A stretch of 64,000 nt of DNA from Flavobacteriaceae bacterium UBA1903 (GCA_002337605.1 DDGL01000012.1:62001-126000), one strand, 5' to 3'; counted from the first letter of the stretch, positions 47,179 to 56,389 are shown. The notes: generated by a model not told the origin, from the letters alone. Numbers and translations are program-made.

Positions 47179-48216
47179 ATGAAAATTTATAAGGCCGTCA
47201 TCTTCATGTTTTTAGCTTCAGTTCTCATAAGCTGTGAGGACGAAATAAAAAATGCAAACGACTACTTTTCAATTGAAATTGAAGAAGGAAAGAACGTATT
47301 TACAACTTCTGAAAGCGTATCGGTACTACTCACCAATAAGAAAAACGTTGAGGTAAGAAACACAACCTTTATTTTTGATACTACAGAAGTGATAGGAGGT
47401 TCTATCCCGCTTGCACAACAAAGAATGGGAAAACATACCATCGAAGCTGTTGTAGATGTAGATGGTAATGAATATTCGGTAAGCAAGGACATTGTAGTAG
47501 TTGCCTCCAAAAAACCAGAAATTTACGGATATAACATTCTTGAGACCTACCCGCACGATTCAAAAGCTTATACACAAGGACTGGAGTTTAACAACGATAC
47601 CTTGTATGAAAGTACTGGACAGTTCAAGCAATCTACCATAAGAAAAATAGAATATACTACGGGGGAAGTACTTCAGCAAATGGCCATTGGAGATCAATAT
47701 TTTGGGGAAGGGCTAACCGTTCTGGGTGACAAGATATTTCAGCTAACCTGGAAAAGCGGTAACGGATTTATTTACAATAAAGATACTTTTAAGAAAACAG
47801 GAACTTTTGTGTATGGAAAAAGCAAAGAAGGCTGGGGATTGTGTAACGATGGTGAAAACATCTATAAAAGTGACGGTACTGAAAGAATATGGACACTGGA
47901 CAAAGAAACACTAGCAGAGCAAAAATTTATTGAAGTATATACCAACAAAAGTAAGATTGATACCATTAACGAGCTGGAATGGGTAGACAATAAAATTTAC
48001 GCCAATATTTATCGTAAAGATGCTATTGCAATTGTAAACCCAAAATCTGGTGCTGTAGAAGCTGTTATAAACTTAAAAGGGTTAAAAGATCAAGTCTCTC
48101 AAACGGCAGAATTAGACGTCTTAAACGGAATTGCCTACAAAGGCGAGCCCAACATTCTCTACGTAACCGGTAAAAACTGGGATAAGCTTTTTAAGATTGA
48201 AGTTTTAAAAAAATAA
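47179..48216 (+). CDS. Glutaminyl-peptide cyclotransferase lipoprotein (plant-type fold)
   Basis: 345 residues. The lipobox VLISC puts the lipidated Cys near residue 19. An Ig-like segment (about 35-110) precedes a five-bladed propeller (about 115-345) of the Glu_cyclase_2 family. The propeller has YPHDSKAYTQGLEF, YFGEGLTVLGDKIFQLTW, NELEWVDNKIYANIYR and DVLNGIAYKGEPNILYVTGKNW, matching papaya-type glutaminyl cyclases. These convert N-terminal Gln to pyroglutamate and may protect exported proteins. The propeller was chosen over the unrelated zinc-dependent mammalian type by these motifs. It is divergent from SRP RNA. Confidence 0.9.
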   Translation: MKIYKAVIFMFLASVLISCEDEIKNANDYFSIEIEEGKNVFTTSESVSVLLTNKKNVEVRNTTFIFDTTEVIGGSIPLAQQRMGKHTIEAVVDVDGNEYSVSKDIVVVASKKPEIYGYNILETYPHDSKAYTQGLEFNNDTLYESTGQFKQSTIRKIEYTTGEVLQQMAIGDQYFGEGLTVLGDKIFQLTWKSGNGFIYNKDTFKKTGTFVYGKSKEGWGLCNDGENIYKSDGTERIWTLDKETLAEQKFIEVYTNKSKIDTINELEWVDNKIYANIYRKDAIAIVNPKSGAVEAVINLKGLKDQVSQTAELDVLNGIAYKGEPNILYVTGKNWDKLFKIEVLKK

Positions 48217-48302
48217 CTGTACGCTGTTAGTTTGCTTAAATTTAGAGTGTAAACAATATTCACACGCTAAAAAAGTTATATTTTTACCTAAAATTACACT
48301 TA

Positions 48303-49847
48303 ATGAAGTATTTGTACGGATTGGCACTTCTGGCCAGCGTTGTCTTGTGGAGTTCTTGCCGAAACGATTTTGAAACAGTCGCAAGTTCTGGAAATCTTGA
48401 ATTTTCCAGAGACACAGTTTTTTTAGATACTATTTTTAGCACTATTGGTTCCAGCACCTACAATTTAAAGGTCTATAACCGAAGCGATGAAGATATTAGT
48501 ATTCCTACCGTTGGATTGGCACAAGGTGAAACCTCCAGATACCGTTTAAATGTTGATGGGTTGCCGGGAAAGGAATTCCAAAACGTAACGGTGTTAGCCA
48601 AGGACAGTATCTTTATTTTTATTGAAACCACACTCGATATTAACAATGAGACAAACGACAATGAATTTCTGTATACAGATCAACTAGTATTTGACGGGGG
48701 AGGGAATCAGCAACAAGTAGAGTTGGTTACTCTGGTAAAAGATGCTGTATTTTTATTTCCTGACGATCTGGGCAATGGAATGGTAGAAACCCTGACCATC
48801 GGAGAGGGAGAAAATGCTTTTCAAATTGAGGGCTTCTTTTTAGAAGACGATGAACTGAATTTTACAAACGAAAAACCTTACGTTATTTATGGATTTGCTG
48901 CAGTTCCCGGAGGTAGAACCCTAACGGTAGACCCTGGCGCACGTATTCATTTTCATGCCAACAGCGGTATTTTGGTAGCTGGTGAAGGATCTATGAAAGT
49001 AAATGGAGCGGCCAGTTCAGATCCAGAAGCGTTGGAAAATGAAGTAATTTTCGAAGGTGACCGTCTGGAACCATCCTTTAGCGATGTTCCTGGACAATGG
49101 GGCTTTATCTGGCTTACAGAAGGAAGTACTAATAACGAATTTAGCTACACTACTATTAAAAATGGTCTTGTAGGCATACGCATGGACAGTAACGATGGAG
49201 ACAGAACACTTACCTTAAGTAACGTACAGATTTATAACAGCGCTGTAAATGGCCTTTTAAGCTTAACTGGCGATATTTACGGGGAAAATGTAGTGATAAA
49301 CAATAGCGGGCAATCTTCCTTAGCATTGTCGCTTGGAGGGCGTTATAATTTCAACCATTGCACGTTTGCCAATTACTGGACCAATAGTTTTAGAGATGCG
49401 CCAAGTGTGAGTATTTCTAATGTAATAGCTTCTGCAGATGGAGGGGTTGTTGCAGATTTAGTTGAGGCCAACTTCACGAACTGTATTATCTACGGAAATG
49501 AGCAACGGGAATTAGGGTTCACAAATGAACCATCGGCAGCTTTCAATGTTAATTTTGCCAATACTTTAATTCGTTTTGAAGATCCTAATGGCGACTTTAA
49601 CAACATACCAGAATACAACTTCAATAACAGCGCCTTGTACACCAACTCAGTTTTAAATATGGAACCTGTTTTTCAGAATACCAATTTAAACAATTTCAAT
49701 ATTGAGCAGGGAACTTCTGGCGCCGAAGGGATTGGCCTTGGAGGCGTAGCACCGTCAACAGACCTAAACGGAACCACACGCGATACCAGTACCCCAGATG
49801 CCGGAGCCTATGAGACCACGGTATTTCCAGATCCGGATGGCGATTAA
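48303..49847 (+). CDS. Surface lipoprotein with right-handed beta-helix
   Basis: 514 residues. The lipobox LWSSC puts the Cys near residue 19. An N-terminal Ig-like region (about 30-150; NLEFSRDTVFLDTIFSTIGSSTYNLKVYN) is followed by a parallel beta-helix (about 190-460) rich in Asn ladders and short strands such as TIKNGLVGIRMDSNDGDRTLTLSNVQIYNSAVNGL. The end is DLNGTTRDTSTPDAGAYE, a motif common after beta-helix domains. No catalytic residues of polysaccharide lyases are obvious. It lies 86 bp after the glutaminyl cyclase gene and may be co-transcribed. Its stop overlaps the convergent peroxidase stop by 4 bp. Confidence 0.82.
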   Translation: MKYLYGLALLASVVLWSSCRNDFETVASSGNLEFSRDTVFLDTIFSTIGSSTYNLKVYNRSDEDISIPTVGLAQGETSRYRLNVDGLPGKEFQNVTVLAKDSIFIFIETTLDINNETNDNEFLYTDQLVFDGGGNQQQVELVTLVKDAVFLFPDDLGNGMVETLTIGEGENAFQIEGFFLEDDELNFTNEKPYVIYGFAAVPGGRTLTVDPGARIHFHANSGILVAGEGSMKVNGAASSDPEALENEVIFEGDRLEPSFSDVPGQWGFIWLTEGSTNNEFSYTTIKNGLVGIRMDSNDGDRTLTLSNVQIYNSAVNGLLSLTGDIYGENVVINNSGQSSLALSLGGRYNFNHCTFANYWTNSFRDAPSVSISNVIASADGGVVADLVEANFTNCIIYGNEQRELGFTNEPSAAFNVNFANTLIRFEDPNGDFNNIPEYNFNNSALYTNSVLNMEPVFQNTNLNNFNIEQGTSGAEGIGLGGVAPSTDLNGTTRDTSTPDAGAYETTVFPDPDGD

Positions 49848-51202
49848 TCGCAGCCTAGGTCTATTCGGGATTGAGGGTCGTTATTAGGAATACAATTCCC
49901 AGACAATACCGAGTCTGGAGCGTATCGTTCTATATTTGGATCATACAACCCGTTTACCAGAAAATCTACAAGGTTTGTAACTTCTTCTTCGGTTAGATTG
50001 AGAGCGCCAAACTGTGTTGCTAATTGTTCGTCCGGAACACCCACATTCTGTTTTACACCATTATTTTTATACTCCACAACATCACGAATGCTAGTTAAAG
50101 AACCTCCGTGCCCGTAAAACTTATTCATTTTTAAATTATACAGGGTGGGTACTTTAAACTTATAATCGTCTTCTGCACGGCCCGTAATTTCACCTCTCCC
50201 TCTTTGGGTTTCAATATTGAAAGATTTTCTTGTGCCCGCAAAAATGATAGTTTCTTCAGGATTAAAATCCTGCAATCCCCATGCGTGAAATTCATTTGAC
50301 TTTAATGCAGGTCCTGTATGGCATTCAAAGCATTTTCCTTTATCAAAAAATACCATCGCTCCTTTTTTCTGGTCTTCGGTCAGTGCGTCTGTACTTCCGC
50401 GTAACCATTCCTGCCATGGTGCCTGGTTGGCTAAGATAGTTCGGTTAAAAGCAGCTATGGCCAGAGCTCCATTTATAGCACCGTACCGTTCTTCTACAGG
50501 AGAGGAAGGAAATGCTGCGTCGAAATAACTTTTATAGCCAAACTCTTCAGCAAACTCAGCATCAATTTTTAAACGATGTGCTTTTTGTCCGGCAATACCT
50601 TGTGTTTCTAGTCCTTGAAAGCCAAATAAATTTTCAGGAACTACATCAGCGTTTTGCTGTACATACGGAGCATTAATTCCTTGCGCACCCAAAGCACCAT
50701 TCCAAAGAGCGACCTCCTGATAGGCTACATTTATAAGTGTGGGAGGTTTAATAGGTTGCACATCTATACTATCGCGCGGCATACTTCCTTCGTTCATAGG
50801 AACCCGTCCTTCGCCTGCAAACCCGAAGCCTATACCACCTTCACCAATTCCCTGCCGTATTCCAGCCGAAAATCCTGAAGCTGCAGGGTGACAACTTGCA
50901 CAGGCATACATATGTTTATTACCAGGCATTTTAGGATTTCCACCTGTAGCAGTTTCGTGTACTAATAAGCGACCCAGGCGTACTTTTTCACTCGTAATTG
51001 GATTTAAAGGATCCTGTGGGATACTCGCATAATCGGTTTCATTGGGAAGTATAAAAAATGAAAGGCCCTGATCCTGGGAACGCTCGTTTAGAAGTAATGT
51101 TAAATCTTTGTCTAAAGACGTTGGGTTGTCCGTATACTCGTCAGATTGACACCCTATTAAAAGGATAGCCAACAGCGGTATTATTGCTCTATAATGTCTC
51201 AT
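49844..51202 (-). CDS. Di-haem cytochrome c peroxidase (MauG/CcpA family) lipoprotein
   Basis: 452 residues. The lipobox LLIGC puts the Cys near residue 18, so it is anchored facing the periplasm. Two c-type haem sites are present: CASCH (residues 101-105) and CFECH (near 295). EKVRLGRLLVHE and the C-terminal KVPTLYNLKMNKFYGHGGSL match the CCP/MauG fold. It reduces hydrogen peroxide or oxidises a partner protein. The insert of about 60 residues between the haem sites (GFAGEGRVPMNEGSMPRDSIDVQPIKPPTLINVAYQ) is typical of the Bacteroidota branch. Confidence 0.9.
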   Translation of the reverse strand: MRHYRAIIPLLAILLIGCQSDEYTDNPTSLDKDLTLLLNERSQDQGLSFFILPNETDYASIPQDPLNPITSEKVRLGRLLVHETATGGNPKMPGNKHMYACASCHPAASGFSAGIRQGIGEGGIGFGFAGEGRVPMNEGSMPRDSIDVQPIKPPTLINVAYQEVALWNGALGAQGINAPYVQQNADVVPENLFGFQGLETQGIAGQKAHRLKIDAEFAEEFGYKSYFDAAFPSSPVEERYGAINGALAIAAFNRTILANQAPWQEWLRGSTDALTEDQKKGAMVFFDKGKCFECHTGPALKSNEFHAWGLQDFNPEETIIFAGTRKSFNIETQRGRGEITGRAEDDYKFKVPTLYNLKMNKFYGHGGSLTSIRDVVEYKNNGVKQNVGVPDEQLATQFGALNLTEEEVTNLVDFLVNGLYDPNIERYAPDSVLSGNCIPNNDPQSRIDLGCD

Positions 51203-51532
51203 AATTCAATCAGTTAGAACATAAATTTAAGAAAACATTAAGAAACAAATATCACTTATTTTACCTTTTAGATAAAGTGTAGGAAAACATCTACAAATCG
51301 CTTAATTTCTTTCAATTCTTTGCTTTATAAATGGCTAAATTACTTGAGAGCACGTCTCTTAAATATCTGGTAAGAGGGTAGTTACAGGTAATAGTTGTTT
51401 TAAGTAAAGCTTTAGTTTTTTTAAATTCAAAGTATCTTTTTAGGCTTAAAAAAGTAGTTTACCTATAAAATTTACACGTAGAACTTAAGAACTCCTATGG
51501 TTTTTCAATTAAAAAATTACCATCAATCCTTG

Positions 51533-51540
51533 TATCTTTG
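51533..51540 (+). promoter_or_regulatory. Probable -7 element of the GlmU-like gene (TATCTTTG)
   Basis: A perfect TAnnTTTG, 72 bp before the ATG. The -33 region at 19-bp spacing is A-rich with no TTTG, which would fit a promoter that needs an activator. Confidence 0.5.
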
Positions 51541-51544
51541 TTAT

Positions 51545-51578
51545 ATCTTACGAACTAGTTAACTAGTTGTAATAAGAT
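51545..51578. promoter_or_regulatory. Palindromic operator or leader hairpin before the GlmU-like gene
   Basis: AACTAGTTAACTAGTT (51553-51568) is a perfect 16-bp palindrome. It is nested in outer arms ATCTTA (51545-51550) and TAAGAT (51573-51578). It starts about 5 bp after the -7 element, so it overlaps the transcript start. Confidence 0.6.
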
Positions 51579-51612
51579 GTAACTTCGGTAAGAACACTTC
51601 AAAAAAAACTCC

Positions 51613-52788
51613 ATGAATTATATACTTTTTGACGGCGGTGTACGCGACCAACTCCTCCCATTTACCTTTACACGTCCTGTGGCAGATATTAGGGTTGGGA
51701 TTCTCACGATAAGAGAAAAATGGGAAAAATATTTAGGGTACACCACTTCAACAGTTACTGAAGATTACTTGTCGGATAAATGGCCTTTGGTAGAACTGGA
51801 GCAGAATATTTTAATAAATGCCTCTTTTATTCCTTCTGAAACTTTAGTCAACCTGATTAAAAATCTAACGAAGAATCAAGCTATTTTTTTGAATGATGAA
51901 CCCATTGCCTTTTATACTACCGAAGGGCAGGAGGTAGATTTTGATACGTTTGACATCTTAGAATACACCCAGGATGATGTGTTTAGAATTGAGCACACCT
52001 GGGATATTTTTTCAAAGAATCACGAAGCCATTCAAAGAGATTTCGATCTGGTGACAAAAGGAAGAACATCACAACCCATTCCTGAAATGGCCGTCGCTTT
52101 TAACAAAGAAAATATCTTTATTGAAGAAGGCGCAAAGCTCCCTTTGTGTTCCCTAAACGCAGCCGAAGGCCCTATCTACATTGGCAAGGATGCTGAGGTG
52201 ATGGAGGGAAGTATGATTCGCGGTCCCTTTGCCCTCTGTGAAGGCGCTACGGTGAAAATGAATGCCAAAATTTATACGGGTTGTACTATTGGTCCACATA
52301 GTAAAGTAGGAGGGGAACTTAATAATAGTGTATTAATGGGCTACTCCAATAAAGGGCACGATGGCTTTTTGGGCAACGCTGTTATAGGCGAATGGTGTAA
52401 TCTGGGAGCCGATACCAATAATAGCAACCTTAAAAATAACTACGCCGAAGTACGCCTTTGGGATTACGAAACCCAGGGATTTGCCCGAACAGGCTTGCAG
52501 TTTTGTGGTTTAATGATGGGAGACCATAGTAAATGTGGTATCAACACTATGTTTAATACAGGAACCGTAGTAGGGGTAAGCGCAAATATTTTTGGCAGCG
52601 GATTCCCAAGAAACTTTATCCCTAGTTTTAGCTGGGGAGGTAGTGGCGGCATGACCACATATAAAACCGACAAAGCCTTTGAAGTAGCAAAAATAGTGAT
52701 GGACAGACGAGGCATTACTTTTACTGAAGACGACGCAAAAATCCTGGAACACGTTTTTGAGGAGACAGCGCAGTGGAGGAGAAAGTAG
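51613..52788 (+). CDS. GlmU-family sugar nucleotidyltransferase/acyltransferase-like protein
   Basis: 391 residues. The N-terminal half starts MNYILFDGGVRDQLLPFTFTRPVADIR, a signature of the Bacteroidota GlmU-like family, rather than the GxGxGTRM loop of classical pyrophosphorylases. The C-terminal half (about 190-340) is a left-handed beta-helix with hexapeptide repeats (IYIGKDAEVMEGSMIRGPFALCEGATVKMNAKIYTGCTIG, NTGTVVGVSANIFG). It probably works in UDP-GlcNAc-related metabolism, but which of the two GlmU reactions it can do is uncertain because the usual nucleotide loop is not seen. It is a single-gene unit preceded by a palindromic leader. Confidence 0.82.
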   Translation: MNYILFDGGVRDQLLPFTFTRPVADIRVGILTIREKWEKYLGYTTSTVTEDYLSDKWPLVELEQNILINASFIPSETLVNLIKNLTKNQAIFLNDEPIAFYTTEGQEVDFDTFDILEYTQDDVFRIEHTWDIFSKNHEAIQRDFDLVTKGRTSQPIPEMAVAFNKENIFIEEGAKLPLCSLNAAEGPIYIGKDAEVMEGSMIRGPFALCEGATVKMNAKIYTGCTIGPHSKVGGELNNSVLMGYSNKGHDGFLGNAVIGEWCNLGADTNNSNLKNNYAEVRLWDYETQGFARTGLQFCGLMMGDHSKCGINTMFNTGTVVGVSANIFGSGFPRNFIPSFSWGGSGGMTTYKTDKAFEVAKIVMDRRGITFTEDDAKILEHVFEETAQWRRK

Positions 52789-52829
52789 TTAAGTTAAAGA
52801 AGGTCATAAATTGGTTGCAACCAGTATCT

Positions 52830-53411
52830 TTACCGATCATTTAACCCTTTCCCGCTAAAAATTTTTGCAGTACACTTTTCAATTCTCGATTCACGGGTTT
52901 TCGATTGTTTGGCACCTGAAAAATACAAGAGATATCCTCTTTGCCGGCCGGGTGTTAATGCTTTGAATGCCTTCTTAAAATCTGAATTTTCTTTAAATAC
53001 TTTTTCTAATTCTTCTGGCACTTCATAATCTGAGGTCTTTTTCATTGCTACTGCTACCCCTGCTTTTTCAACTTCAATAGCTTCGAAGGTATAGGCTTTA
53101 ATGGTTTTTTCCTGGTCTTTAATTTCCTGAACACCTTTAAACCGAAGTTGACGTGCTGCCTGTACATTTTTAGTTTGTTGCACCAATAGGTCTGAAGAAT
53201 CTTTTAACAAAGCTCCCTTATGAAACAACAAAGCGCAATAGTCCTTAAAACCGTGCATTAATACAACATTTTTGCCCTGAAAGGTATAGCAAGGCTTTCC
53301 CCATTTAAACTCCTCTTCCAGGCCTGTAGTATTTAGTATGTTGCGAAGCAACTTATATTCTTGTTGCCAGGCACTGTTGTCTTCAAAAAACTCTTTGATA
53401 TTTTTTTTCAT
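52830..53411 (-). CDS. YdeI/OmpD-associated family protein
   Basis: 193 residues. The N-terminal half is a DUF1801-like (YdhG) fold (EEFKWGKPCYTFQGKNVVLMHGFKDYCALLFHKGALL). The C-terminal part, about 125-185, is the YdeI/OmpdA helical region: VPEELEKVFKENSDFKKAFKALTPGRQRGYLLYFSGAKQSKTRESRIEKC. Members are cytoplasmic and linked in some bacteria to antimicrobial peptide tolerance, but their biochemistry is unclear. It lies 30 bp downstream of the Lnt-like gene on the same strand. Confidence 0.88.
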   Translation of the reverse strand: MKKNIKEFFEDNSAWQQEYKLLRNILNTTGLEEEFKWGKPCYTFQGKNVVLMHGFKDYCALLFHKGALLKDSSDLLVQQTKNVQAARQLRFKGVQEIKDQEKTIKAYTFEAIEVEKAGVAVAMKKTSDYEVPEELEKVFKENSDFKKAFKALTPGRQRGYLLYFSGAKQSKTRESRIEKCTAKIFSGKGLNDR

Positions 53412-53440
53412 TGCCAGAACAAACTCTTTTTACGTGAAGC

Positions 53441-54925
53441 CTAGTTATTTTCTACTTTTCTTTTTCTAAGTACTGCTATGACTAAAATAAGCAATAGTAA
53501 ACAAATAACAATAAAGGTATCTCCAATCATGGAATATAGGGTCCTGGTTCCTTTTGTGGGTAGTTGTGTTATGAGCACTTTGTTATCACTCGTAAAATGG
53601 TCCATTTCACTAAGTACTTGTCCGGTATAATCTGTGCCAATGGAGCGTCCAAAACTGGTTTGACGAATAAAATTGAAACCTTGTTCAATCGCTCTGAATT
53701 TTGACATATCGGTATGGATTGGATCAATTTCTTTCCAGTCATTACTTGGAGCTAACACAATGTCTGAACCGCTGGCATCTTTTAAATACTTCGGAAAGTC
53801 TAAATCAAAGCATATAACTCCTGCAATAGTACCGTATTCAGTATCTATTTTTTGAATTCCAGTAGCTTTATTGTTGCTAACTTCAGCTTCCTGGCCAGGT
53901 ACTGAAATGCCTTTCCAGTAATCAATAACTTTTTGTCCTTTTTTGTTGAACAAGACAAACTTATTTTCGAGGTATTTACTGTTTGAAGGGTCAATTACTG
54001 CGACGCCTACTCCTAAATAAATGCTGTGCGCTAAGGTTACCGCACTTGCTTTTTTATAAAGTTCTTTTTCATCTTCTTTGAGGATGACACCATTGCCTTC
54101 TGCCCAGAAAATTATTTCTGCTCCAGCTTGTGCTTCTTTGATACTTCTGTCAAATAAATTTTGATTTAGTTTCGATGTATTCTTTCTGGTTTCAATTGTA
54201 ACTTTATTTTCGGTTTCTGAATTTTGCAACCCTTGCAAATCGATCATAACCTTAAGACTATCTAAAGCAGAAATGGAAGCTACTCGAATCGTTTCAGAAT
54301 CTGATTTTTGAAATTGCACACGAAAGCTTCCGTAGGTTATGGTAAATCCAAAAACAAGGCCGTAGATAAGGATTGCTTTTCTTAAGTTCTTCCATTCATT
54401 TCGTTGTTCATAGATCCAGTTGCTAACAGAAGCAAACCAGGCAATTAAAAATGTGATATACCCTAACCCAAAAACAGAAATGGATTGTAATAAAATTAGT
54501 TGAGATTGCTGGGTATAAGCAAAATGCCCAAACGTACCGTATTGATTCAATTGATGGTACAGGTATTCAATTAAAACAACCGAACACGGAAACAGTAAGG
54601 TGCTTAGAAAGGAGGTACGCTTTTTTGAAAAATAGGAGTCGATTACATACGGGACTGAAGAAAGTAAACTAAAAACTACGGTAACAATAATGGGAATATA
54701 TAATGGTAAAAAAGGAACAAAATCAAAACCAATATAATAGCCAATACCTATACATAGAAATGCCAAGAGAAAACCCTGCCATCTGGATAGTTTTCTAACT
54801 GCAAACAGGAGCAGTGCTGTAAAGATCCAGATGGCAAAAAACACTGCATATTGCCCATTTGAGAAAACAGCGAGTAGTAATAAGATTAATAGAAAGGATA
54901 CTCTGGTAAGGATTGTAGTTTTCAT
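53441..54925 (-). CDS. Membrane-bound nitrilase-superfamily hydrolase, apolipoprotein N-acyltransferase-like
   Basis: 494 residues. About seven N-terminal membrane helices (residues 5-200) precede a nitrilase domain (about 215-470), and one more helix lies near the C-terminus. This is the Lnt layout. The catalytic triad candidates are Glu in IIFWAEGNGV, Lys in IDYWKGISV and Cys in GVICFDLDFP. SNDWKEIDPIHTDMSKFRAIEQGFNFIRQTSFG matches the conserved active-site lid. Lnt attaches the third acyl chain to lipoproteins. Overall similarity looks loose, so it may be a paralogue with another acyl or amide substrate. A TAAATTTG -7-like motif lies at 54961-54954. Confidence 0.78.
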   Translation of the reverse strand: MKTTILTRVSFLLILLLLAVFSNGQYAVFFAIWIFTALLLFAVRKLSRWQGFLLAFLCIGIGYYIGFDFVPFLPLYIPIIVTVVFSLLSSVPYVIDSYFSKKRTSFLSTLLFPCSVVLIEYLYHQLNQYGTFGHFAYTQQSQLILLQSISVFGLGYITFLIAWFASVSNWIYEQRNEWKNLRKAILIYGLVFGFTITYGSFRVQFQKSDSETIRVASISALDSLKVMIDLQGLQNSETENKVTIETRKNTSKLNQNLFDRSIKEAQAGAEIIFWAEGNGVILKEDEKELYKKASAVTLAHSIYLGVGVAVIDPSNSKYLENKFVLFNKKGQKVIDYWKGISVPGQEAEVSNNKATGIQKIDTEYGTIAGVICFDLDFPKYLKDASGSDIVLAPSNDWKEIDPIHTDMSKFRAIEQGFNFIRQTSFGRSIGTDYTGQVLSEMDHFTSDNKVLITQLPTKGTRTLYSMIGDTFIVICLLLLILVIAVLRKRKVENN

Positions 54926-54994
54926 CTTTATATTAGTTGGTACTACAAAAGTGCAAATTTAAGATGTGGAGTACCTGACACCTATGTGACAAAA

Positions 54995-55594
54995 TTATTT
55001 TTTAGCGAGTTTACTTCGAATTCTGCTCAAAGACTGTCTTTCAATGCCTAAATATGAAGCTAAATGAGTTAAACTGATTCTATTGCTGATGTCTTTATTT
55101 TGTTCCATAAAAGTAAGGTACCGATCTTGGGCACTATCAAATAAAAGACTTTCTACTCTGTCTGTTTCCCTTGTTAAAACATGTTCGGCGACTAACCTTC
55201 CAAACATTTCATTGTCTTTAAATTTCTGGTATGCTTCCTGTAATTTTGTATAGGGTATATTTACGATAATTGTGGGTTCAAGGCACTGTATATGATATTT
55301 GGAGGGTTTTTGCCGTAAGAAAGAAGGATAGTCCGTAGCAAAGCCACCTTCGCTTATAAACCCTGTAATTATTTCACTTCCTTTTTCGTTTACATAATAT
55401 TTTCTTAAAAGTCCTTCGCATACAAAACCAACTTCTTTTTGTGTTTCGCCACTTTTATATATGAATTCTCTTTTCTTATACTCATTCAGTGTTAAAAAGG
55501 AACGGCTGAATTTTTTTAAGGCTGTGTTTGAAGTAGGAATTTTATCCAAAAATAAATTAAAGTAATATTCTTCATTACGATTGCTTTCCGTCAT
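54995..55594 (-). CDS. Crp/Fnr-family transcriptional regulator
   Basis: 199 residues. A cyclic-nucleotide-binding-like beta barrel (about 25-115) has YKSGETQKEVGFVCEGLLRKYYVNEKGSEIITGFISEGGF, and a short helix-turn-helix lies at the C-terminus (RISLTHLASYLGIERQSLSRIRSKL, about 170-195). No FNR-type cysteines and no canonical cAMP-contacting arginine are evident, so the signal is unknown. It is 69 bp upstream of the Lnt-like gene on the same strand and could control it. Confidence 0.88.
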   Translation of the reverse strand: MTESNRNEEYYFNLFLDKIPTSNTALKKFSRSFLTLNEYKKREFIYKSGETQKEVGFVCEGLLRKYYVNEKGSEIITGFISEGGFATDYPSFLRQKPSKYHIQCLEPTIIVNIPYTKLQEAYQKFKDNEMFGRLVAEHVLTRETDRVESLLFDSAQDRYLTFMEQNKDISNRISLTHLASYLGIERQSLSRIRSKLAKK

Positions 55595-55828
55595 TTTTAA
55601 AATAATTCGAGTTTTTCTTTGGTTGTTTTAAACGAGCTTGCATTTGATACTATGAGTTTTGCTGTGTCGCCTAGTATTGAAGGTGCAACGTGCGAATAAG
55701 CCACCTGTCTCCAATGTGCTTTTTCTGCAAGCGGAAGACACTAGCATCGCCACTACGAGGTTATCCTCGTGACTAATTTACAATTATTTGTAGGAAATAC
55801 AATTCATTTTACCATCTGACCCGCTGTA
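55595..55828. other. Gap with repeat-like, possibly decayed mobile sequence
   Basis: A 6-bp perfect hairpin, ACGAGG/CCTCGT with loop TTAT, lies at 55755-55770. GTGCAACGTGCG occurs near 55685 and TTGTGCAAC at 55841-55849. The base composition (about 45% GC) is above that of the neighbouring gaps. It holds no open frame. It may be the remnant of a cassette-like or mobile unit next to the following gene. Confidence 0.4.
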
Positions 55829-56356
55829 TTATATGCGTTGTTGTGCAACGTTTATTCTTTCAGTCAGCTTGTCCATTTCTGATTTTACTAATGGCTTTAA
55901 TTCATAATCCTTCAGTTTACTCAGATATTCTTTCGCCGACGAAAATTCAGTGCGCTCATATTCAATGTCGGCTAAATTAAGCAATACAATCGAAGTGTCA
56001 TTTTTAGTTCGAAGTCCAATTTCCAGAGCTTTAATTAATTCAGATTTTGCAAAGTCCAATTCATTTTTTTCAGATGCTATTATTCCCGTTGTGAAGTGAT
56101 AATAACTTTTTTGCTGTTTGGATAAATTGTTTGGGTTTTTAATTTTGGAAATTAATTTTTCCGCTTTGTCAAAATTTTCTTTTTTGAGTTGTTGGAATGC
56201 AGCGAAAATAGTTCCATATTTAAAATATCCATATCCGAAAAGTCCAGCTACTAAAACTGTTAAGCCCGCATTAATATAATCTTCTCTTAAATAAAATAGA
56301 ATTGACATACCTAAACAGGCGATGATAAGTACAATTCTAATAAAGGGTGTAAACAT
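55829..56356 (-). CDS. Small membrane protein with tetratricopeptide-like repeats
   Basis: 175 residues. Two N-terminal membrane helices (IRIVLIIACLGMSILFYL and AGLTVLVAGLFGYGYF, about 5-48) are followed by TPR-like helical pairs (about 55-165; KKENFDKAEKLISKIKNPNNLSKQQKSYYHFTTGIIASEKNELDFAKSELIKALEIG). No function is known. It is flanked by inverted GTTGTGCAAC and GTTGCACAAC, the left one inside its last codons (NVAQQRI). Its DNA is more AT-rich than that of its neighbours, which fits a recently acquired, cassette-like gene. Confidence 0.75.
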   Translation of the reverse strand: MFTPFIRIVLIIACLGMSILFYLREDYINAGLTVLVAGLFGYGYFKYGTIFAAFQQLKKENFDKAEKLISKIKNPNNLSKQQKSYYHFTTGIIASEKNELDFAKSELIKALEIGLRTKNDTSIVLLNLADIEYERTEFSSAKEYLSKLKDYELKPLVKSEMDKLTERINVAQQRI

Positions 56357-56389
56357 AAATTTTCATTGGTTTTTCAAATGTTGCACAAC
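55840..56389. repeat. Inverted GTTGTGCAAC / GTTGCACAAC pair flanking the TPR gene
   Basis: GTTGTGCAAC at 55840-55849 and its exact reverse complement GTTGCACAAC at 56380-56389 bracket the gene. Ten-base inverted copies 540 bp apart at both ends of one small gene are unlikely by chance, but only this pair is seen. Confidence 0.55.

Larger units (their letters stand above)
51203..51612. other. Gene-free 410-bp gap between peroxidase and GlmU-like gene
   Basis: Very AT-rich, no open frame of note. A -7 element (51533-51540) and a large palindrome (51545-51578) lie at its right end. The left 300 bp show no clear structure. Confidence 0.5.
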
